Source: Syntrophomonas_A sp050258735 (GTDB taxonomy: Bacteria > Bacillota > Syntrophomonadia > Syntrophomonadales > Syntrophomonadaceae). Taken from it: 29,628 nucleotides of DNA. How positions within the stretch are numbered: position 1 is the stretch's first letter; each line of letters opens with the position of its first letter. A model generated the notes under the pieces. That model was not told where the DNA came from. It saw only the letters and a program-made list of their open reading frames with translations, and did no database searches. Position numbers and translations under genes: made by a program. Positions 24,978-29,628 of this stretch are shown one piece after another. The stretch is taken from positions 1 through 29,628 of the forward strand of contig JBLMZJ010000021.1 of the NCBI GenBank assembly GCA_050258735.1, read 5' to 3'.

Positions 24978-25005
24978 ATTATACCATACTATTTAAAATT
25001 GCAAG
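24978..25005 (-). promoter_or_regulatory. Promoter of fapA
   Basis: On the minus strand a perfect TATAAT (24978-24983) is preceded by TGG, making an extended -10 (TGGTATAAT), with CTTGCA/TTGCAA at about 24999-25005 as a weak -35 (15-16 base spacing). Transcription would start near 24971, about 75 bases before the ATG. Confidence 0.5.
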
Positions 25006-25083
25006 GTAAAAGAAAGACTATTAAGAAAATTTTCGATGTCGAATAATACGTAAATAAGATAGAATCTTTAACCGTACCGGGCA

Positions 25084-25111
25084 GAAGGATTTATTCTTTG
25101 ATATAGCGAAC
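25084..25111 (+). promoter_or_regulatory. Sigma-H-like promoter of dgt
   Basis: GAAGGATTT (25084-25092) followed 12 bases later by AGCGAAC (25105-25111) resembles the sigma-H consensus RnAGGAWWW...RnnGAAT, with one mismatch in the -10. The site is 47 bases before the TTG start of dgt. Its left part matches the block upstream of the CcpN-like gene. Confidence 0.4.
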
Positions 25112-25158
25112 TACGGAAAATACATGTATGAAAACCAGCTGCAAAGGGAGGCTTACTA

Positions 25159-26217
25159 TTGGCCATTCGGGATGAGATAGAAAGCAGGGAAGCCGCTTAT
25201 CTAGGCGAATATGCTACTTTGTCGATAAAATCTGCGGGCAGGGAGATCGCTGAGCAACCTGATCCGGTCCGCACCTGTTTCATGCTGGATCGGGACCGGA
25301 TCGTGCATTCCAAATCGTTTCGGCGCCTTAAACACAAGACCCAGGTTTTTATCGCTCCGCCGGGAGATCATTACAGAAGCCGGCTGACTCATACCCTGGA
25401 GGTAGGGCAGATCGCGCGGACCATCGGTGCAGGTTTGAATCTCAATAATGATTTGATCGAGGCCATAGCCCTGGCTCATGATGTGGGTCACACCCCCTTT
25501 GCCCATTCCGGGGAACAGGTCTTGAACCAGTTGCTCACAGGTGGCTTTCGCCATAACGAAAATAGTATCAGGGTGCTGACCCGGGTGGAACAGCATAAGG
25601 GACGCCATGGGCTCAATCTTTCCCGGGAAGTGCTGGACGGGGTGCTGCATCACAGCGGTTACGGTACCAATGAACCACAGGCCTTGACCCTTGAGGGACA
25701 GGTCATCAGGCTGAGTGACAAGATCGCTTATGTGCAGCATGATATAGATGATTCTATTAGGGCGGGGCTGCTGACCCTTGAACAAATACCGGCACAGTAT
25801 CTTAAGGTACTGGGAGATACCCACAGCCAGCGAATTGCCACCCTGGTCATCAACACCATAGAATACTCCAAAATGTCAATGCAAAAGGGAGATCCTTTGG
25901 TATCGTTGAGCCCGCCTATCGATGAAGCTTTGAGGGGACTAAGGGAATTTATGTTTGAGACTATCTACCGGGGGCCGGTATGTCAGGCGGAAAGGAGCAG
26001 GGCTGCATTTATCATTGAGCACCTGTTCGAATTCTATACCCATCATCCGGAGAAGATGGGCCAGGTGTATTGTGATATAGCTGATGAGGAAGGTATGGAG
26101 CGTGCAGTAAGTGATTATATTTCCGGTATGAGTGATGCATATTGCGTGGCTCAGTTTCGTGAACTCTATATACCTCATTCATTCGTCCCCGATGCCTGCA
26201 AGACCTTTGAATACTAA
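25159..26217 (+). CDS. dgt: Deoxyguanosinetriphosphate triphosphohydrolase-like protein
   Basis: A 352-residue HD-superfamily dNTPase, the usual size of the Gram-positive Dgt group. HSKSFRRLKHKTQVF (50-64) and TRLTHTLEV-type HTLEVGQIAR (78-87) precede the metal motif ALAHDVGHTPFAH (104-116) with His107, Asp108 and His111; His78 completes the site. Such enzymes release triphosphate from dNTPs. It starts with TTG, with AAGGGAGG upstream. In many clostridia dgt lies directly before dnaG and rpoD, as here, linking dNTP pools with replication. Confidence 0.95.
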   Translation: MAIRDEIESREAAYLGEYATLSIKSAGREIAEQPDPVRTCFMLDRDRIVHSKSFRRLKHKTQVFIAPPGDHYRSRLTHTLEVGQIARTIGAGLNLNNDLIEAIALAHDVGHTPFAHSGEQVLNQLLTGGFRHNENSIRVLTRVEQHKGRHGLNLSREVLDGVLHHSGYGTNEPQALTLEGQVIRLSDKIAYVQHDIDDSIRAGLLTLEQIPAQYLKVLGDTHSQRIATLVINTIEYSKMSMQKGDPLVSLSPPIDEALRGLREFMFETIYRGPVCQAERSRAAFIIEHLFEFYTHHPEKMGQVYCDIADEEGMERAVSDYISGMSDAYCVAQFRELYIPHSFVPDACKTFEY

Positions 26218-26241
26218 GCGGGGGATAGTATCCAGTATACT

Positions 26242-26267
26242 TTGATGATTATACAGGAAATCATCAA
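26242..26267. repeat. 9-base inverted repeat between dgt and dnaG
   Basis: TTGATGATT (26242-26250) and AATCATCAA (26259-26267) are perfect arms with an 8-base gap, 24 bases after the dgt stop. No T-run follows directly. It may be a weak terminator or a protein-binding dyad. Confidence 0.35.
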
Positions 26268-26324
26268 TATAAATAGAAGTTTTTAGAGTCACAAAACCTT
26301 CTTCCAATAAAAATATTGAACTGA

Positions 26325-26351
26325 GAAGGATTTTTGGATTTTGTAGAGAAT
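26325..26351 (+). promoter_or_regulatory. Sigma-H-like promoter at dnaG
   Basis: GAAGGATTT (26325-26333) followed after 11 bases by AGAGAAT (26345-26351) fits the sigma-H consensus RnAGGAWWW-N11/12-RnnGAAT at every defined position. Transcription would start about 26357-26360, inside the dnaG ribosome site, so such a transcript would mainly serve rpoD. Confidence 0.5.
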
Positions 26352-26364
26352 ATAGGAGATGCCC

Positions 26365-28137
26365 ATGACACGATACGACGACCCGGTGATCAGGGAGATC
26401 AGTGATCGACTTAATATAGTAGATATCGTTGCCGAAACGGTCAATTTGACCCGCAAGGGAAATCGCTACTGGGGTCTATGCCCGTTTCATGATGAAAAAA
26501 CTGCGTCTTTTACGGTGACTCCGGAAAGAAATATGTATTATTGTTTTGGCTGTCATGCCGGGGGCGATGCGTTTTCCTTTGTGATGAAGACCAGGGGTCT
26601 GGAATTCAAGGAAGCCCTGGAATTGCTGGCAGGCAAAGCCGGAGTCGAACTGAGCAGCCGGCCGCAGGCCAAAGAGTTAGATCGACGTAAAAAGATCATT
26701 GAAATAAATCATGCTGCTGCAGCGTATTATCAACAGGTTTTGGCCAGGGTACCTGAAGCCCGGTCTTACATAAACCAACGCGGGTTGGATCAGGATATCG
26801 TGGAAAGATTCCAATTGGGATTTGCCATGGACCAGTGGAACAACCTGGAGGAATACCTGTTGCGCAAGGGCTTTTCCCAGGAGTATATAAAGTCATCAGG
26901 GCTGATCAAACGCAATGAAAGGCGCAATACCTATTATGACCTGTTCCGTGGGCGAATTATGTTTCCTATTTATAACCAGAATGGTTCAGTAATTGGATTC
27001 GGCGGGCGCGTCATGGATGATGGCCTGCCCAAATACCTCAATACTCCTGATACCGACGTATACTCGAAGCGTAAAAATCTTTATGGCCTGTACCAGGGAA
27101 AGGAGGCCATCCGTCAGAGTAATGAGCTGCTACTGGTGGAAGGGTATATGGATTGCATCAGGATGCACCAGTTTGGTTTTATCAATTGTGTAGCTACGCT
27201 GGGGACGGCATTGACCCGTGAACAGGCGGCCTTGATGCATCGCTATGCTGAAAATGTAGTGATCATTTATGATGGTGATGAAGCGGGCCAACGGGAGGCC
27301 TTGCGGGCCAGTTCCATCCTGGTGGAGGAAGGCCTGAAAACATCGATATTAACCCTTCCCGGGGGGAAAGACCCTGATGAACTATTAGAATTAAGCGGAA
27401 AAGAGGAATTTCGACGATATATACAGAATAATAAAAAAAGTCATATAGAATTCCGTTTGAATCGCTATATGGCTGGCGAAAATATGTCAGATCTGGAGGC
27501 CAAGATAAGAGTTATCTCCACCATTAGCCCGGACATCAGAGCACTGGATAGCGAACTCGAAAAGGATTTTTATGTCAAGTTATTGTCGAGACGTCTGGCT
27601 CTGCAAGAGAATCTGGTTCGTCGGGAATTAGCCCGAAGTGCAGCTGGCAGGATGGATGCGAGCAGGAATAAAACAGGTAATTATAGGGATAATATACAGT
27701 ACGGCAATTATAGCATAGATGAGAAAATACTGGCAGCCATGCTTAATGACGATAATATATTCATTCTGGTCAAGAATGCAATTGGGTTGAAGTTTTTCAA
27801 GCGGGAGGAATACCGTTCGCTGGCCGAGCTTTATGATTCCCACCGAACAGGAAATCAACAGCCGCTGGAGGAAATGTCACGGGATATTCAGGGTGAAGCT
27901 CTTCAGGCTGCCTATGCCAGGATCGCCACCTTAATGAGCGAACCGGGACAACTAAGAAAAATGGAGGTCGAGAGCTTTATAAGGCAGGTGCAACGCCACC
28001 TGATAAAAGCTAGATGGCAGAAGATGTTTAAACAGATGGAACAGCTCGATAACCAGTCAGGTTTTAAAGATCTACTTGGCTTTATACTTGATATCGATAG
28101 ATTTCTGGAGCACACCCAGGAAGGGGGGATAGTATGA
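26365..28137 (+). CDS. dnaG: DNA primase
   Basis: A 590-residue DnaG, full length. The CHC2 zinc finger has Cys39, His42, Cys60 and Cys63 (CPFHDEKTASF and YYCFGCHAGG). The catalytic core follows, with the Toprim motifs LLLVEGYMD and VVIIYDGDEAGQ, then a C-terminal helicase-binding domain. It lays RNA primers at the replication fork. The ATG at 26365 is preferred to the one at 26359 because AGGAG (26354-26358) leaves 6 bases to the former and none to the latter. The stop overlaps the rpoD start in ATGA. Confidence 0.97.
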   Translation: MTRYDDPVIREISDRLNIVDIVAETVNLTRKGNRYWGLCPFHDEKTASFTVTPERNMYYCFGCHAGGDAFSFVMKTRGLEFKEALELLAGKAGVELSSRPQAKELDRRKKIIEINHAAAAYYQQVLARVPEARSYINQRGLDQDIVERFQLGFAMDQWNNLEEYLLRKGFSQEYIKSSGLIKRNERRNTYYDLFRGRIMFPIYNQNGSVIGFGGRVMDDGLPKYLNTPDTDVYSKRKNLYGLYQGKEAIRQSNELLLVEGYMDCIRMHQFGFINCVATLGTALTREQAALMHRYAENVVIIYDGDEAGQREALRASSILVEEGLKTSILTLPGGKDPDELLELSGKEEFRRYIQNNKKSHIEFRLNRYMAGENMSDLEAKIRVISTISPDIRALDSELEKDFYVKLLSRRLALQENLVRRELARSAAGRMDASRNKTGNYRDNIQYGNYSIDEKILAAMLNDDNIFILVKNAIGLKFFKREEYRSLAELYDSHRTGNQQPLEEMSRDIQGEALQAAYARIATLMSEPGQLRKMEVESFIRQVQRHLIKARWQKMFKQMEQLDNQSGFKDLLGFILDIDRFLEHTQEGGIV

Positions 28138-29207
28138 AGGATCGTAAACTGGCAGAAGTAGTCAGTGTAATGGCAGAAAAGGGAAAAAAGAAAAGAAATC
28201 TCAGCTACGAAGAAATAGTTGATGATCTTCAGGGTTTTCAGTTGGGTCCTGATAGTATAGATGATATTCTTGAACATCTGCAATCCCTCGGTATCAGCGT
28301 GGGCAACGAAGTAGAAGCCGAAGACGAAAGTGAACCGGAAAGCATAGAAAATGAAGACCTCTTTGTACCTGATGGCATAGAAATAGATGACCCTGTCCGT
28401 ATGTACCTGAAAGAGATCGGACGTGTTCCCTTGCTGGAAGCCTGGCAGGAGATCGAATTGGCCGAGCGCATCGAACAGGGTGATGAAGAAGCAAAAAAAC
28501 AGTTGGTGGAAGCCAATCTTCGTCTGGTTGTTAGTATTGCCAAGCGCTATGTAGGGCGCGGCATGTTATTTCTCGATCTGATCCAGGAAGGCAATCTGGG
28601 TCTTATGAAGGCGGTCGAGAAGTTCGACTATCGCAAAGGTTTCAAATTCAGTACCTATGCCACCTGGTGGATAAGACAGGCTATAACCCGGGCTATTGCT
28701 GACCAAGCTCGTACCATAAGGATACCGGTGCACATGGTGGAAACCATCAATAAGCTTTCCCGGGTCCAGAGAAACCTTTTACAGACCCTGGGACGGGAAC
28801 CTACTCCCTTTGAAGTGGCACAGGAAATGGATATCCCGGTGGACCGAGTCATTGAAATAATGAAGGTTGCGCAGGAGCCGGTTTCCCTGGAAACGCCGAT
28901 CGGCGAAGAAGATGATAGTCATCTGGGTGACTTTATTACTGATGAAGACGCAGAGTCCCCGGAAGAATCAGCTTCCTTCGTGTTGCTCCGTGAGCACCTG
29001 GACGGAATCCTTAATACCTTGACTGACCGCGAGGAAAAGGTCTTGCGCCTGCGCTTCGGCCTGGATGATGGACGCCAGCGGACTTTGGAAGAGGTAGGCC
29101 AGGAATTCGGGGTCACCCGGGAGCGCATAAGGCAGATCGAAGCCAAGGCACTGCGGAAGCTCAGACACCCTTCCCGCAGTAAAAAATTAAAAGATTATAT
29201 CGAGTAG
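28134..29207 (+). CDS. rpoD: RNA polymerase primary sigma factor
   Basis: A 357-residue sigma-70 group 1 factor, the short form usual in Gram-positive bacteria. A brief region 1.1 (to about 70) is followed by an acidic stretch and region 1.2 (DDPVRMYLKEIGRVPLL, 85-101). Region 2 includes AKRYVGRGMLFLDLIQEGN and the promoter-melting and -10 reading segment FKFSTYATWWIRQAITRAI. Region 3 follows, and region 4.2 has TLEEVGQEFGVTRERIRQIE with the -35 reading helix. The ATG overlaps the dnaG stop by 4 bases and follows a GGGGGGA site. No clear terminator follows. Confidence 0.97.
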   Translation: MKDRKLAEVVSVMAEKGKKKRNLSYEEIVDDLQGFQLGPDSIDDILEHLQSLGISVGNEVEAEDESEPESIENEDLFVPDGIEIDDPVRMYLKEIGRVPLLEAWQEIELAERIEQGDEEAKKQLVEANLRLVVSIAKRYVGRGMLFLDLIQEGNLGLMKAVEKFDYRKGFKFSTYATWWIRQAITRAIADQARTIRIPVHMVETINKLSRVQRNLLQTLGREPTPFEVAQEMDIPVDRVIEIMKVAQEPVSLETPIGEEDDSHLGDFITDEDAESPEESASFVLLREHLDGILNTLTDREEKVLRLRFGLDDGRQRTLEEVGQEFGVTRERIRQIEAKALRKLRHPSRSKKLKDYIE

Positions 29208-29298
29208 GCTAGAGTCCCCTTGATATTCGGGGTTATAAATATAACACCCTGACTTCAGGTATTCAATGCAAAATATTTGGGCAGACCAACCTTTCTTG

Positions 29299-29328
29299 TT
29301 GACAAGGGGCAGGCCCGCCATATATAAT
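29299..29328 (+). promoter_or_regulatory. Promoter of tRNA-Asn
   Basis: TTGACA (29299-29304) and TATAAT (29323-29328) are both perfect consensus boxes, separated by 18 bases. Transcription would begin near 29335, about 10 bases before the tRNA. Confidence 0.8.
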
Positions 29329-29345
29329 ATTTTTCGTTGGGGCTT

Positions 29346-29420
29346 TCCTCGATAGCTCAACGGTAGAGCATCCGGCTGTTAACCGGAGGGTTGTAGGTTC
29401 GAATCCTACTCGGGGAGCCA
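29346..29420 (+). tRNA. tRNA-Asn (anticodon GTT)
   Basis: A full cloverleaf can be drawn: acceptor TCCTCGA with TCGGGGA (one T-G pair), D arm GCTC/GAGC, anticodon stem CCGG/CCGG with loop CTGTTAA (anticodon GTT at 29378-29380), and T arm GTAGG/CCTAC with TTCGAAT. The discriminator is G and CCA is encoded (29418-29420). Confidence 0.97.
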
Positions 29421-29431
29421 ATGCATATAAC

Positions 29432-29465
29432 GGCGGTAACCCGCGCGAGTTACCGCCTTTTATTT
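29432..29465 (+). terminator. Intrinsic terminator after tRNA-Asn
   Basis: GGCGGTAAC (29432-29440) pairs with GTTACCGCC (29449-29457) around an 8-base loop, followed by TTTTATTT. It ends the tRNA-Asn transcript, so the next tRNA must use its own promoter. Confidence 0.88.
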
Positions 29466-29497
29466 GCGAATTTCAGCTATGCTGAATGGTTTGGTCC

Positions 29498-29530
29498 TTG
29501 ACCAGTGACCAGATAGTATATTATACTATC
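29498..29530 (+). promoter_or_regulatory. Promoter of tRNA-Met with a palindrome over the -10
   Basis: TTGACC (29498-29503) and TATACT (29522-29527) are separated by 18 bases. A perfect 9+1+9 palindrome, GATAGTATATTATACTATC (29512-29530), covers the -10 box. Confidence 0.6.
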
Positions 29531-29555
29531 ACTTGCGGAGATTTTCGCATTCTCC

Positions 29556-29628
29556 GGGCCTATAGCTCAGTTGGTAGAGCTACCGGCTCATAACCGGTTG
29601 GTCCCAGGTTCGAGTCCTGGTAGGCCCA
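29556..29628 (+). tRNA. tRNA with CAT anticodon, probably elongator Met
   Basis: Acceptor GGGCCTA pairs with TAGGCCC, discriminator A is the last base of the window, so any encoded CCA lies outside it. D arm GCTC/GAGC, anticodon stem ACCGG/CCGGT with loop CTCATAA (CAT at 29589-29591), T arm CCAGG/CCTGG with TTCGAGT. The paired first base (G1-C72) rules out initiator tRNA. The minor tRNA-Ile with a modified CAT anticodon cannot be excluded by eye. Confidence 0.92.

Noticed and set aside
25024..25046. AAGAAAATTTTCGATGTCGAAT as another sigma-H promoter upstream of dgt
   Set aside because: The -10-like GTCGAAT is good but the -35-like part lacks the GG and sits about 4 bases too close.
26297..26335. 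CCTTCT/AGAAGG hairpin with an ATTTTT tail as a terminator before dnaG
   Set aside because: The outer stem is only 6 pairs with a bulged interior, and its right arm coincides with the -35 of the better supported sigma-H-like promoter.
1..29628. CRISPR arrays, insertion sequences, prophage genes or rRNA
   Set aside because: No regularly spaced direct repeats, transposase, integrase, phage structural genes or rRNA sequences were seen on either strand.

Overview
The window looks like chromosomal core DNA from an anaerobic, endospore-lineage Firmicute of the class Clostridia. A Syntrophomonas-type organism is my best guess, from gene order and content rather than any database match. The evidence is a YqfD sporulation protein next to phoH, pgpH, ybeY, dgkA, cdd, era and recO; a two-subunit glycyl-tRNA synthetase under a T-box; a CcpN-like regulator with the PPDK regulatory protein and PPDK; and a dnaG-rpoD pair. 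GGAGG-type ribosome binding sites are strong, and TTG and GTG starts are common.

Layout. Positions 1-6710 hold the end of yqfD, then phoH-pgpH-ybeY-dgkA, an intergenic repeat element, and cdd-era-deoC closed by a hairpin. Positions 6711-8379 hold an unrecognised gene overlapping recO. Positions 8380-15093 are the accessory part: an orphan CD-NTase-like protein whose catalytic Asp-x-Asp reads Asn-x-Asn, a 370-base gap, then a three-gene signalling cluster (sugar-type solute-binding lipoprotein, REC/HD-GYP response regulator, large hybrid histidine kinase). Positions 15188-18644 are a promoter, a glycine T-box with GGC specifier, a second repeat element and glyQS. Positions 18645-22885 are a CcpN-like repressor, the PPDK regulatory protein and ppdK. 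Positions 22886-23291 are a dyad-rich gap with a possible pseudoknot. A fapA-like gene (minus strand) then diverges from dgt-dnaG-rpoD. Two tRNA genes, Asn(GTT) and Met(CAT), end the window, each with its own promoter.

How the genes fit together. The first block combines RNA processing (YbeY, PhoH), c-di-AMP turnover (PgpH), lipid phosphorylation (DgkA), ribosome assembly (Era) and deoxypyrimidine salvage (Cdd, DeoC). The CcpN-like protein, PPDK regulator and PPDK form a control unit for pyruvate/PEP interconversion. The replication/transcription block (dgt, dnaG, rpoD) carries sequences resembling sigma-H promoters, which would tie it to entry into sporulation.

Best leads for new biology: the CD-NTase-like protein with both metal-binding aspartates replaced and no visible effector partner; the transporter-less binding protein fused by operon structure to a phosphorelay and a c-di-GMP phosphodiesterase; the pseudoknot-capable RNA region after ppdK; and the sigma-H-like sites ahead of dgt and dnaG.
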